The translations under genes were made by a program, and so were the position numbers. From contig NZ_JAMOLN010000068.1 of the NCBI RefSeq assembly GCF_024448165.1, positions 1 to 42,546 of the forward strand: DNA of 42,546 nucleotides, in the 5' to 3' direction. Shown piece by piece: positions 32,545-40,776 of this stretch. Numbering within the stretch: position 1 is the stretch's first letter; each line of letters starts with the position of its first letter. The notes below the pieces were generated by a model, which had not been told where the DNA came from, searched no databases, and saw only the letters and a program-made list of their open reading frames with translations. The stretch comes from Streptomyces longispororuber. Its GTDB lineage: Bacteria > Actinomycetota > Actinomycetes > Streptomycetales > Streptomycetaceae.

Positions 32545-32670
32545 CTACTTCGTGCTCAGGGCGTAGGCGCTGATCTCCATTGCCGTGTCGACGATGGTGA
32601 AGTCGGGCGTCTGCCAGCCGGGAGTCTCGGCCGGCTGGCTCTGGGGCTGGGGGAGGGTGTGGTCCTGCAT
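32545..32670 (-). CDS. pqqA: PqqA, PQQ precursor peptide
   Basis: This 41-residue frame (ATG 32670, TAG 32545) reads MQDHTLPQPQSQPAETPGWQ then TPDFTIVDTAMEISAYALST. It holds the conserved E-x3-Y core, E32 and Y36 (EISAY), whose side chains become PQQ. It ends 9 bp before pqqB in the order pqqABCDE. AAAGG lies 8 bp before the start. The Pro/Gln-rich leader is longer than in proteobacterial PqqA (22-24 residues) but usual for actinobacteria. Confidence 0.92.
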   Translation of the reverse strand: MQDHTLPQPQSQPAETPGWQTPDFTIVDTAMEISAYALSTK

Positions 32671-32755
32671 GGTGACCGCCTTTCGCGCGGATGAGGAGGG
32701 ATGCCGTCCCGGCTCGGGGCGGCTGCCGGCGTTCGGGATGTCCGCTGCCGGAGAC

Positions 32756-33748
32756 CTACTTGCAGAAGGGCGCCTTGCCCATGGCCGACTCGATGCCGCC
32801 GAGCAGGAGCTTCTGGAACTCGGCGGCCCCGGGGAACGAGCCGTCGGTGGTGAAGTCCTTGGCGTCGTGGCCCAGAGTGGTCAGCCACGCGCGGCCGCCG
32901 TCGTAGTACTGGCACCAGGCGACCGGGTGGTTGTCGCCGTGGCCGGGGTGGTTGTAGTTGCCGGCCACGCCCTTGGTCAGGGTGCTCTCGTCGACCTCGG
33001 CCAGCACACGCACCTTGGTGGGAGCGGGCACGAGGTTGTACCACTCGTCCGAGAAGGACCAGGAGGACGGCAGCTTCTTGGTGGAGACGTCCTTGCGGTT
33101 GACGGTGCGTACGGTTCCGGGCTGGTTGGCGCCGTGGTCGTAGAAGTTCGCGTTGCCCAGCAGGCCCTCGTACCAGGGCCAGTTGTACTCGGTGCCGAAG
33201 GCGTTGTGGACACCGACGAAGCCACCGCCGCCGCGGACGTACTGGCGCAGCGAGGTCTGGGCGGCGTCGTCGAGGGCGTCGCGGCTGGTGGAGTAGAAGA
33301 TGACCGCGTTGTACTTGAAGAGCGTGGCCGGGGAGGCCAGCTGGGACACGTCCTCCGTGTAGTCGACCTGGAAGCCGTTGTCCGCGCCCAGCTTGAGCAG
33401 GGCCTTCTGCACCGTGTTGGTGTCGGTCAGGGGCGGGTTCAGCCCCGGTGCCAGTGCGGGGCCGAGGTTGGCGTGACGTGGTCCTGCGGTGCGGGTGTAC
33501 AGCAGGACCTTGAAGCCCTTGGGGGTGTCGAAGTTGCCCCAGTCGTGGTAGCAGCGCGGGTCGGTTCCGCGGCACACTCCGTAGTCGGGATCGCCCAGTT
33601 CCTGGGCTCCCTGGCCGATGCGGCCCTGGGCCACGCTCAGGGTGCCGGAGGCGACCAAGGCGACGGTGATGGCGACAGTGCCCACTGCGCCGGCCAGGGC
33701 GGCGATCGCAGGGCGCGGGCGGCGTCTGTTCTGGGCAGGAGGTGTCAT
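32756..33748 (-). CDS. ThuA-like exported or membrane-anchored protein
   Basis: The 330-residue protein has a basic N-terminus (RRRPRP) and one hydrophobic segment (AIAALAGAVGTVAITVALVA), so it is exported or anchored. The rest is a ThuA-like class I glutamine-amidotransferase fold: FKVLLYTRTAGPRHANLGPA, VQKALLKLGADNGFQVDYTE, VIFYSTSRDALDDAAQTSLR, GGGFVGVHNAFGTEYNWPWY and HPVAWCQYYDGGRAWLTTLG. Start ATG 33748 has GGAGGTGTC just upstream; a frame to 33793 is less likely. ThuA domains occur next to or fused with PQQ sugar/alcohol dehydrogenases; their activity is uncertain. It sits between the quinoprotein and pqqA on the same strand and is probably part of one transcript. Confidence 0.85.
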   Translation of the reverse strand: MTPPAQNRRRPRPAIAALAGAVGTVAITVALVASGTLSVAQGRIGQGAQELGDPDYGVCRGTDPRCYHDWGNFDTPKGFKVLLYTRTAGPRHANLGPALAPGLNPPLTDTNTVQKALLKLGADNGFQVDYTEDVSQLASPATLFKYNAVIFYSTSRDALDDAAQTSLRQYVRGGGGFVGVHNAFGTEYNWPWYEGLLGNANFYDHGANQPGTVRTVNRKDVSTKKLPSSWSFSDEWYNLVPAPTKVRVLAEVDESTLTKGVAGNYNHPGHGDNHPVAWCQYYDGGRAWLTTLGHDAKDFTTDGSFPGAAEFQKLLLGGIESAMGKAPFCK

Positions 33749-33908
33749 GTGACTGTCCTCAGCGGTGGGTGCGGAAGTTCGAGGAAGTGGCACGGCAGGC
33801 GAGGTCCGGCTCGCTTCGCGCGCAGCGCGGCGGGTGTCGCTGTGCGGGGGCCGGGTCTGCCTCGGGCCGCGGGCTTGATGCGGCCGGGCGGCCGGGAGGG
33901 AGCTGCGG

Positions 33909-36059
33909 CTACTTGACGACGATCTTGCCGGTGTTCTGCGGGGCGGCGGGGTCGTTGTAGAAGTACTCGCCCGGGGTGTTGAAGGTGTAGCTGTAGGTCT
34001 GGCCCGGCATGAGCAGGCCGGTGTCGAACTCGGCCTCGAAGAAGGAGACGGCGCCGTGCGCGGACTTGTTGTCGGCCGGGTTGGTGAAGGCGATCGTGGT
34101 CCCCTTGGCGATGCTCAGGTGCTGGGGTGCCATGGCGTTCTGCGCGACGAGGTTCTCCGTCGTTCCGGGGGCGTTCTTGGTGCCGTCCCAGACGCGGCCC
34201 AGGGTGACGGTGTTCTTGGCGGTGTCGCCGCTGACGGCTGCGGTGCGGATCTGGTTGCGCTTGGAGGGCGGGGTGGGCGCGGCGGCCGGCTCGGCGGAGC
34301 CGCCCAGCTTGAAGGCCCACAGGTGATCGCCCTTGGGGATGTCGGGGTAGGGCAGTCCGTTGCCGCCGGCCAGGACCGCGATGTACTGCTCGCCGTCGAT
34401 CTCGTACGTGAGGGGGCTGGTGTTCACGCCCGCGCCGCACTGCCAGGTCCACAGTTCGCTGCCGTCGCGGTCGTCGAGCGCGGTGAGGATGCCGTCGGGG
34501 CGGCCCTGGAAGAGGATGCCGCCGGCGGTGCTGAGGATGCCGTTGCCGTGGGCGAGGGACCAGTCGCCCTCTTGGCGCCAGACGACGGTGTTGGTGCGCG
34601 GGTCGACCGCGGCCAGGCCTCCGGCGAAGTACTCGCCGAGTGGGCGGGCGGTGTTGACGCGCCCGCCGTGGGTGTTGGAGTACGCGGAGTTGATCAGCCC
34701 GTATCCGACGTAGACGAGGCCGGTGCGATGGCTGAAGGACGGGAAGGACCAGTCGGCGCCGCCGCCCGCGCCGGGGAAGAGAATGGTGGCGCGGTCCCAG
34801 TGGACTTCGAACAGGCCGCCGGTGGGGTAGAAGGGAACGGGGCGGGTGGCCTTGTCGAGACGCGGCTCGGTCTCGACGAAGGGCTCGCCGCCGGGGAAGG
34901 GCTGGGTCGGTGACGTCTTCTGCGCGGTGTGCTGGGGGACCGGGCGTTCCTCCATGCCGTGGACCGGCTTGCCGGTGGCGCGGTCCAGGATGTAGTACAT
35001 GCCGGTCTTGCTGCCGTAGACGACCACGCGCTTCTTCTGGCCCTTGATCAGCACGTCGGCCAGGACGGGGGACATGACGCCGTCGTAGTCCCAGATGTCG
35101 TGGTGGACGGACTGGAAGTGCCAGCGCCGCTTGCCGGTCTTGGCGTCCATGGCGACCAGGCAGTTGGCGAAGAGGTTGTCGCCGCCGCGGGTGGAGCCGT
35201 CGGTACGGGGATAGGGGTTGCCGAACGTCCAGTAGACCAGGCCCAGTTCGGGGTCGACGGCTGGGTGGATCCAGCACACGGCGCCACCGGTCTTCCAGGA
35301 GTCGCCCTCCCAGGTGTCGTGGCCGAACTCGCCCGGCCCGGGCGTTCCCCAGAAGGTCCAGGCGACCTCACCGGTGGCTGCGTTGAGGGCGTAGGCGCGG
35401 CCGCGGGCTCCGGCGGTGCTGCCCTGAGTGCCGATGTAGACCAGGCCGTCCCAGTAGACGGCGGCGCCGGCCAGGCCGCCCTTGCTGCCGCCGCACTGGC
35501 CGCTCGCGGGGTCGCAGTCGGGGTCGCCCTGGTCCTCGACGAGCAGCTCGCGGGTCCAGGTGATCGTGCCGGTCCTCTGGTCGAGGGCGATCACCTTGTT
35601 GTCGCCGGTGATGGTGAACGCCAGGCCCTTGCCCAGCGCGAGGCCGCGCATGTTGGTGGTGTCGCTGCCGACCTTGGTCTTCCACTTGATCTTGCCGGTG
35701 CGGCCGTCGACGGCGAAGACGTTCTGCTGGGTGGTGGCGAGGTAGAGGATGCCGTCCTGGGCGATGACGGCGCACTGCTGGTGGGAGGAGGTCGAGCCGC
35801 CTTCCAGGTTGATGTGCCAGGCACCGCCCAGCTTGCGGACGTTGTCGCTGTGGATGCGCCTGAGCCAGGAGTAGTTCTGGTTGCCCAGGTTGCCGCCCGC
35901 CTTGGGGAAGTCCTGGCCGGTCGCGGCGTGCGTCTGGGCGGGTACGGGACGTGCCAGCGTGTCCGATGCGGAAGCGGCTTGGGCCGGCGCGGAGTTGAGC
36001 AGGGTGACGGTGCCGGCCGTGGAGGCCGCGGTGGTGGTGAGAAAGCTGCGTCTGTCCAT
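33909..36059 (-). CDS. Tat-exported PQQ-dependent alcohol dehydrogenase with C-terminal cupredoxin-like domain
   Basis: The 716-residue protein starts with a twin-arginine signal (MDRRSFLTTTAAS...APAQAA). Residues ~50-600 form the eight-bladed quinoprotein propeller (repeats AVDGRTGKIKWK, ALDQRTGTITW, ALNAATGEVAW, AMDAKTGKRRWHF). The active site includes FGNPYP (N281) and HHDIWDYD, with catalytic D324 and an extra acid D326, the pattern of lanthanide-using enzymes such as XoxF; the usual Glu metal ligand appears to be T215. Residues 652-716 are a cupredoxin-like domain with a single His (H668) and no Cys or Met ligand (YFYNDPAAPQNTG replaces the ligand loop). ATG 36059 has GAGGG upstream. It lacks a cytochrome domain; the electron acceptor is unknown. 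Confidence 0.92.
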   Translation of the reverse strand: MDRRSFLTTTAASTAGTVTLLNSAPAQAASASDTLARPVPAQTHAATGQDFPKAGGNLGNQNYSWLRRIHSDNVRKLGGAWHINLEGGSTSSHQQCAVIAQDGILYLATTQQNVFAVDGRTGKIKWKTKVGSDTTNMRGLALGKGLAFTITGDNKVIALDQRTGTITWTRELLVEDQGDPDCDPASGQCGGSKGGLAGAAVYWDGLVYIGTQGSTAGARGRAYALNAATGEVAWTFWGTPGPGEFGHDTWEGDSWKTGGAVCWIHPAVDPELGLVYWTFGNPYPRTDGSTRGGDNLFANCLVAMDAKTGKRRWHFQSVHHDIWDYDGVMSPVLADVLIKGQKKRVVVYGSKTGMYYILDRATGKPVHGMEERPVPQHTAQKTSPTQPFPGGEPFVETEPRLDKATRPVPFYPTGGLFEVHWDRATILFPGAGGGADWSFPSFSHRTGLVYVGYGLINSAYSNTHGGRVNTARPLGEYFAGGLAAVDPRTNTVVWRQEGDWSLAHGNGILSTAGGILFQGRPDGILTALDDRDGSELWTWQCGAGVNTSPLTYEIDGEQYIAVLAGGNGLPYPDIPKGDHLWAFKLGGSAEPAAAPTPPSKRNQIRTAAVSGDTAKNTVTLGRVWDGTKNAPGTTENLVAQNAMAPQHLSIAKGTTIAFTNPADNKSAHGAVSFFEAEFDTGLLMPGQTYSYTFNTPGEYFYNDPAAPQNTGKIVVK

Positions 36060-36082
36060 GGTCCCTCTTTCAGGAAGGTGCC

Positions 36083-36095
36083 TGACGGGCCGTCA
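36083..36095. promoter_or_regulatory. Palindrome in the quinoprotein leader
   Basis: TGACGG-G-CCGTCA is a perfect 6+1+6 inverted repeat, 24 bp upstream of ATG 36059 and inside the predicted untranslated leader. It could be an operator or a small RNA hairpin near the ribosome site. Confidence 0.4.
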
Positions 36096-36162
36096 AGGGC
36101 GGCCGCTGATGGTCAGGTGGGGAGGGAGGAGAGCGAAACGGATCATGGTCCGCTAGGCGGTT

Positions 36163-36173
36163 CGGATAATCCG
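36163..36173. promoter_or_regulatory. Palindrome downstream of the quinoprotein promoter
   Basis: CGGAT-A-ATCCG is a perfect 5+1+5 inverted repeat about 30 bp downstream of the predicted -10, a position suited to a repressor. Confidence 0.4.
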
Positions 36174-36201
36174 TGTGATGGTTGCCGTTTGGCGAAAAGC
36201 T

Positions 36202-36230
36202 ACGTTAGGGACGGGGCGGGGGCGTGGCAA
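36202..36230 (-). promoter_or_regulatory. Promoter of the quinoprotein-ThuA-pqq operon
   Basis: On the minus strand TTGCCA (36230-36225), 17 bp, TAACGT (36207-36202). Transcription would start near 36195, giving a leader of about 135 nt. The core is almost identical to the promoters of the aldehyde dehydrogenase and the isomerase-like gene. Confidence 0.6.
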
Positions 36231-36249
36231 GAGGTCGGCGCTGACTTGT

Positions 36250-37062
36250 TCACGCCTGTGGCGTGGGTGTGAGGCGGGCGGGGAGGACGGAGCGGGGCAG
36301 GGGGCCTTTGTTGCGTCGTCCCTGACCGGTCTCCTCCCAGGCGTGAGCGAGGATGCCGACCGAGCGGCTGAGCACGAACAGGCCCCGGGCCAGAGGCGGT
36401 TGGAAGCCGAGCTCGGCGTAGATGACGGCAGTGGCACCGTCGATGTTCATGGGGACCGGCCGTGCGCCCTTCCGGCGGCGTGCAAGGGTGGCCTCGACAG
36501 CCCGGGCGGCGTGCAGGTAGTCGCCGCTGACGACGTGGTCGGCGACGGCTTGGTCCACCAGGTTCAGCAGCGGATCGCGCCGGGGGTCGCGTGGGTGGAA
36601 GCGGTGGCCGAAGCCGGGCAGGTAGCGCGAGCGGCTCTGCCAGGTGGCCATGGTTCGGCGGGCGGCCTCGTCCCAGGTGCTGCCGGTGTCGTGCAGGGTA
36701 TGGATGTCGGTGAGCATCTCCACGCACTGCTGGCCGGCCCCGCCGTGTGCGTCGCCGAGCATGTTCACCCCGGTGGCGATGGCGTTGTTCAGGCCGACTC
36801 CGCAGGTGGCGGCCATGCGGGCGGCGGCGATCGAGGGCGCTTGCGGGCCGTGGTCGACGCCGGCGACGAGTGCCGCTTCGAGGAGTGCCGACTGGCGGGG
36901 GGAGGGCAGGTCGCCGCGCAGCAGGAGCCAGATGACGTCGACGAACCCGACCTCGCCGATCAGCTGCTCGATGGGACGGTCGCGCAGCTCGATGCTGCCG
37001 GGCTCGATATGACTGACCGCGGTCGCCCACCACTGGGCTGCCTCGTCCTGGGCGCTGGTCAT
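36250..37062 (-). CDS. Citrate-synthase-fold protein, probable citryl-CoA lyase type
   Basis: The 270-residue protein aligns with the C-terminal large part of citrate synthases but is 100-150 residues shorter, as are citryl-CoA/citramalyl-CoA lyase-like members. Family features: LLRGDLPSPRQSALLEAALV, the active-site His block GVNMLGDAHGGAGQQCVEML, GFGHRFHPRDPRRDPLL (His), and MNIDGATAVIYAELGFQPPL (catalytic Asp). It would cleave or form a 3-hydroxy-3-carboxyacyl-CoA bond. ATG 37062 overlaps the CoA-transferase stop (ATGA), so the two work together: the transferase would make the CoA ester and this enzyme split it. The 3' end is followed by the quinoprotein promoter. Confidence 0.82.
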   Translation of the reverse strand: MTSAQDEAAQWWATAVSHIEPGSIELRDRPIEQLIGEVGFVDVIWLLLRGDLPSPRQSALLEAALVAGVDHGPQAPSIAAARMAATCGVGLNNAIATGVNMLGDAHGGAGQQCVEMLTDIHTLHDTGSTWDEAARRTMATWQSRSRYLPGFGHRFHPRDPRRDPLLNLVDQAVADHVVSGDYLHAARAVEATLARRRKGARPVPMNIDGATAVIYAELGFQPPLARGLFVLSRSVGILAHAWEETGQGRRNKGPLPRSVLPARLTPTPQA

Positions 37063-38261
37063 GAGGCGGCCGCCCCTTCGACGTCGGCCGCCGCAGCCCA
37101 GGTTCGCGCCAGCTCCGTGCGTTCATCGTTGTGCTGGCCCAGCAGAGGTGGTGGGGAGGGCGGGACGAAAGCCTCCCCGTCGAAGAGCACGCCGTTGCCC
37201 ACCACGTGCAGGGCGAGGTCGGGGCGGCCGGGGTGGGGCAGGGCGCTGACGAAACCCCGGTGCTCCAGTTGCGGCTGCTCGAGCGCCTGGGGGACGGTCA
37301 GTACCCGGGCCGCGGGCACCCCGGCTGCGTTGAGGTCACGTTCCCAGTCGGCCGCAGGGCGCAGCGCCAGTGCCGCGTTGAGTGCGGCATTGAGTTCCTC
37401 GCGATGAACCTTGCGGTTCTCCCGTTGGGCGAAGCGCGGATCCGCCACCAGCTGGGGCGCGCCGACGAGGCGGCACAGCGTCTCGAACTGACGCTGCTGG
37501 TTGGCGGCGATGTTGAGGGGGCCGTCGAGCGTCTGGAAGGTGCCCGAGGGGGCAGCGGTCGGGTTCTGGTCGCCCAACGGCTGCGGCGGCACACCGCTGA
37601 CCAGGTAGTTCGACACCGCCCAGCCCATCGTGGACATCGATGCCTCCAGCATGGAGACGTCGAGTCTGACTCCCTGGCCGGTGCGCTCGCGATGCAGCAG
37701 TGCGGAGGTGATGGCGAGCGCCGCCATCAGTCCGCCGGTGGTGTCGCACACCGGGAAGCCGATGCGCTGAGGGGCGGTCTCCATGGTGCCGGTCACGCTC
37801 ATCATGCCCGTCAGGCCCTGGACGATCTGATCGTAGGCAGGGGCATCGCCCATCGGCCCGGTGTGCCCGAATCCGGAGATCGAGCAGTACACCAGCCGCT
37901 CGTTGAGGTCGGCGAGCCGCTCGGGGCCGAAGCCCATCCGCGCCAGCACGCCGGCGCGGAAATTCTCCAGCAGCACATCGGCGCCGGCCAGCAGGTCTTC
38001 GAAGACGCTGCGGTCGGCGCTGTCCTTGAGGTCGAGCTCCACGGACTTCTTGCCCGCGTTCTGGGCGAGGAAGGAGGCCCCGATGCGATCCCGGTTCAGC
38101 GCCGCATCGGGGCCCAGGTTCCGTGCGAGGTCCCCCTGTCCCGGCCGTTCGATCTTGACTACTTCCGCGCCCAGAAGCATGAGCTGGTAGCTGCAGTAGG
38201 GTCCGGCCAGCACATTCGTCAGGTCCAGAACGCGTATGCCGTTCAGTGGTCGTCCGTGCAT
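37059..38261 (-). CDS. Class III CoA-transferase (CaiB/BaiF family)
   Basis: The 400-residue protein has the family blocks GIRVLDLTNVLAGPYCSYQL, MLLGAEVVKIERPGQGDLAR, LLAGADVLLENFRAGVLARM, CSISGFGHTGPMGDAPAYDQ and FPVCDTTGGLMAALAITSAL, where the Asp of CDTTGG is the nucleophile that forms the mixed anhydride. These enzymes move CoA between carboxylic acids (formyl/oxalyl, succinyl, carnitine, mesaconate). Start ATG 38261 has AAGGAG upstream. It lies 38 bp after the IclR gene on the same strand and overlaps the citryl-CoA-lyase-like gene. Confidence 0.93.
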   Translation of the reverse strand: MHGRPLNGIRVLDLTNVLAGPYCSYQLMLLGAEVVKIERPGQGDLARNLGPDAALNRDRIGASFLAQNAGKKSVELDLKDSADRSVFEDLLAGADVLLENFRAGVLARMGFGPERLADLNERLVYCSISGFGHTGPMGDAPAYDQIVQGLTGMMSVTGTMETAPQRIGFPVCDTTGGLMAALAITSALLHRERTGQGVRLDVSMLEASMSTMGWAVSNYLVSGVPPQPLGDQNPTAAPSGTFQTLDGPLNIAANQQRQFETLCRLVGAPQLVADPRFAQRENRKVHREELNAALNAALALRPAADWERDLNAAGVPAARVLTVPQALEQPQLEHRGFVSALPHPGRPDLALHVVGNGVLFDGEAFVPPSPPPLLGQHNDERTELARTWAAAADVEGAAAS

Positions 38262-38299
38262 GTGCGTCTCCTTCCGGGCGCCGGTGCGGCGCGCGTGGG

Positions 38300-39067
38300 T
38301 TAGGTGCGCGGCCCCAGGGGGTGAGCGAAGCCCTGGGAGGCGATCCGCGCGGCGACCTCCATGAGGTCCTGTGCGAACTCCTCGATCGTTGCGTCGGGGA
38401 TGCGGGCGCTGGGCCCGCTGAGAGACAGGGAGGCGACCACCACCCCGGACTGGGAACGGATGGGCACGGCAACGGCCGTGAGGCCGACGTCGCGCTCTCC
38501 GTGACTGGCTGCGAACCCGTGCTCCGCGGCTTCGTCGGCCCACAGCCTCAGCTGCTCCGCATGGGCCACGCCGTGCGGCGAGGCGGCCGCGACGCGCTGC
38601 AGCAGCCCGTCGGTGGCGCCGATGAGCAGCACCTTCGACGACGCGCCCGCCCACAGGGGCAGTTCGTCGCCCACGCGCACGACGTGACGCAACGGCTGCG
38701 GACTTTCCTGCTGGGCGACGCACACCCGGTGGATGTCACGCCGGATCATCAGGTTGGCCGTCTCGCCGCGGCGCTCCGCGAGCTCTCGCAGCAGCTTCTG
38801 GGTGTCGGCCGGCAACTCCCAGCTGGTGTGGGCCAGATGCGCCCAGCGCCACAGGCCCGGCCCGGCGGTGTATCCCCCGGGCGTGGCCCACAGCAGTCCG
38901 TACTGTTCCAGGGTCTGCACCAGGCGGACCACCGTGGTCTTGGGCAGAGCGGTGGCCTCGACCATGTCCCGTAGCAGGACCGTGGGCTGATCTTCAGTCA
39001 GCAGCGACAGGATGTCCAGAGCGCGCCGCACACTGCGTACCCCGCTCTGCCCTTGCTCCGTGTCCAT
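38300..39067 (-). CDS. IclR-family transcriptional regulator
   Basis: The 255-residue protein has an N-terminal winged helix (SVRRALDILSLLTEDQPTVL, ATALPKTTVVRLVQTLEQYG) and the IclR effector domain (VRVGDELPLWAGASSKVLLI; RDVGLTAVAVPIRSQSGVVV then ASLSLSGP). Start ATG 39067 follows GGAGGAG. It is first in a minus-strand operon with the CoA-transferase and citrate-lyase-like genes, and divergent from the aldehyde dehydrogenase. The inverted repeat at 39242-39258 is a likely binding site; IclR proteins usually respond to a small acid from the pathway. Confidence 0.93.
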   Translation of the reverse strand: MDTEQGQSGVRSVRRALDILSLLTEDQPTVLLRDMVEATALPKTTVVRLVQTLEQYGLLWATPGGYTAGPGLWRWAHLAHTSWELPADTQKLLRELAERRGETANLMIRRDIHRVCVAQQESPQPLRHVVRVGDELPLWAGASSKVLLIGATDGLLQRVAAASPHGVAHAEQLRLWADEAAEHGFAASHGERDVGLTAVAVPIRSQSGVVVASLSLSGPSARIPDATIEEFAQDLMEVAARIASQGFAHPLGPRT

Positions 39068-39184
39068 GTCTCCTCCGTGTGTCTGGGCAACCGCCGTCGG
39101 GTCGGTGACGGTACCGGGGCGCCAGCTTCCAACAGCGGTGCTCTCAGGGGAAATCGCTGTTCTGAACTTCCTTGCGCCGACCTA

Positions 39185-39213
39185 TTGCCACGGCCTCTCG
39201 GCGCCCGTACGTT
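39185..39213 (+). promoter_or_regulatory. Promoter of the aldehyde dehydrogenase-ThDP enzyme operon
   Basis: TTGCCA (39185-39190), 17 bp, TACGTT (39208-39213). The sequence TTGCCACG is shared with the quinoprotein promoter. The leader to ATG 39274 is about 54 nt. Confidence 0.6.
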
Positions 39214-39241
39214 ACACGCCAGTCCACAGAGCAGTCCACGG

Positions 39242-39258
39242 AAACCACTAGATGGTTT
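39242..39258. promoter_or_regulatory. Inverted repeat, candidate IclR operator
   Basis: AAACCA-CTAGA-TGGTTT is a perfect 6+5+6 repeat, 15 bp upstream of ATG 39274 and downstream of the predicted start of transcription. A direct repeat AGTCCAC (twice, 39221-39239) lies just before it. Confidence 0.5.
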
Positions 39259-39273
39259 TTCTCTGGAGATGTG

Positions 39274-40776
39274 ATGCTGCAAGACCTCCTCAAGGCAGCC
39301 GACACAGCTGACATCGTCGACGCCCTGCCTCTCGTCGCCGGAACCTGGGGCGGGGACGGACCGCCACTGCAACGCACCGGCCCCTACCTCAGACGCACCG
39401 TCAGCCGGGCACCCGCCGCGACGCCTGCCGACATCGCCCACGCCCTGCAGCACAGCAACCTGTTCGCCGACCGGGTCGCCTCCCTGGCGCCCGCCGCCCG
39501 CGCCGACATCCTGCAGGCCGCGTCCCACACCGCGACCGCGCACCGCGAACGGCTCGCCAGGTTGCTCGCCCTGGAACTCGGCAAGCCCCTGAAGGACAGC
39601 CGCACCGAGATCGACCGCGTCGCCGCCACCTTCGCCGTATGCGCCGCCGAGGCCCGCCGTATCGACGGCGAGAACCTTCCCGTCGCGGGCTGGGACACCG
39701 GTGTCGGCAACACGGCCCTGACCTACCGCGCCCCCGCCGGCGTCGCGTTGGCCATCACCCCGTTCAACGCGCCGGCCAACCTGCTCGCCCACAAGCTGGG
39801 CGCCTCCTTCGCCGCCGGAAACACCACCCTCGTCAAAGCCCCGCCCCAGGCTCCCGCCATCTCCACCGCGATCGTCGCCCTTCTGCTGGACAGCGGGATG
39901 CCGCACCAGGCCGTGCAACTCCTGCACGGCGGAGGGGACGTCGGCGCGGCCCTGTGCGCGGCCGAGGAAGTGAGCGTGATCAGCTTCACCGGCAGCGCCG
40001 CCACCGGCGCCGCCGTCGCCCGCGCTGCCGGGGCCAAACGCCTCGCCCTCGAACTCGGCGGCAACGCCGCCACCATCGTCTGCGACGACGCGGACATCGA
40101 GGCGGCCGCCGCCCTGTGCGCCAAGAACGGCTACAGCAACAGCGGCCAGAGCTGCATCTCCGTCCAGCGCGTCTACGTGCACCGCAGCCGCTTCGACACC
40201 TTCCTCGACGCCTTCACCGCCGCCGTCGACGCCCTCAAGATCGGCGACCCGCTGGAAGAGCACACCGACATCGGATCGATGGTCGACGAAGACGCCGCCG
40301 AACGCGTTGTGCAGTGGTCCAAGGAAGCCGCCGGGCTCGGCGCGCGTGTGGTGCGCGGCGGCACCCGCGACGGAGCCACTGCCGCGCCCACCATCATCGC
40401 CGCACCGCCCGACCGCGCCTCCGTCGTCGTGCACGAGGTGTTCGGCGCGCTCGTCGCAGTCATCCCCTACGACGACTTCGACACCGTCCTGGACGCCTGC
40501 AACGCCAGCCGCTACGGACTGCAGGCCGGCCTGTTCACCCACGACGTCCGACGGATCCTCACCGCATGGCGCCGCCTCCAGGTTGGCGCACTGATCGTCA
40601 ACGGATCCTCCAACTACCGGCTCGACCACATCCCGTTCGGCGGCGTCAAGGACTCCGGCTTCGGCCGGGAGGCCCCCCGCTGGCTCATCGACGACTACAC
40701 CGTCGTCAAGACCCTCATGCTGCGCGGCCTGTCCGTCTGGGGCGAGCACCGCGAGCTGCCCAAGGAGAATCCGTGA
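39274..40776 (+). CDS. Aldehyde dehydrogenase family protein
   Basis: The 500-residue protein shows the ALDH order: APAGVALAITPFNAPANLLA, FTGSAATGAAVARAAGAKRL, general-base Glu in LALELGGNAATIVC, nucleophile Cys in NSGQSCISVQRVYV, and EVFGALVAVIPYDDFDTVLD with the C-terminal FGGVKDSGFGREAP. It should oxidise an aldehyde to an acid with NAD(P), or to a CoA ester. ATG 39274 has GGAGAT upstream; GTG 39271 is possible. The stop overlaps the GTG of the ThDP enzyme (GTGA). Its likely substrate is the aldehyde formed by the quinoprotein or released by the ThDP lyase. Confidence 0.93.
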   Translation: MLQDLLKAADTADIVDALPLVAGTWGGDGPPLQRTGPYLRRTVSRAPAATPADIAHALQHSNLFADRVASLAPAARADILQAASHTATAHRERLARLLALELGKPLKDSRTEIDRVAATFAVCAAEARRIDGENLPVAGWDTGVGNTALTYRAPAGVALAITPFNAPANLLAHKLGASFAAGNTTLVKAPPQAPAISTAIVALLLDSGMPHQAVQLLHGGGDVGAALCAAEEVSVISFTGSAATGAAVARAAGAKRLALELGGNAATIVCDDADIEAAAALCAKNGYSNSGQSCISVQRVYVHRSRFDTFLDAFTAAVDALKIGDPLEEHTDIGSMVDEDAAERVVQWSKEAAGLGARVVRGGTRDGATAAPTIIAAPPDRASVVVHEVFGALVAVIPYDDFDTVLDACNASRYGLQAGLFTHDVRRILTAWRRLQVGALIVNGSSNYRLDHIPFGGVKDSGFGREAPRWLIDDYTVVKTLMLRGLSVWGEHRELPKENP

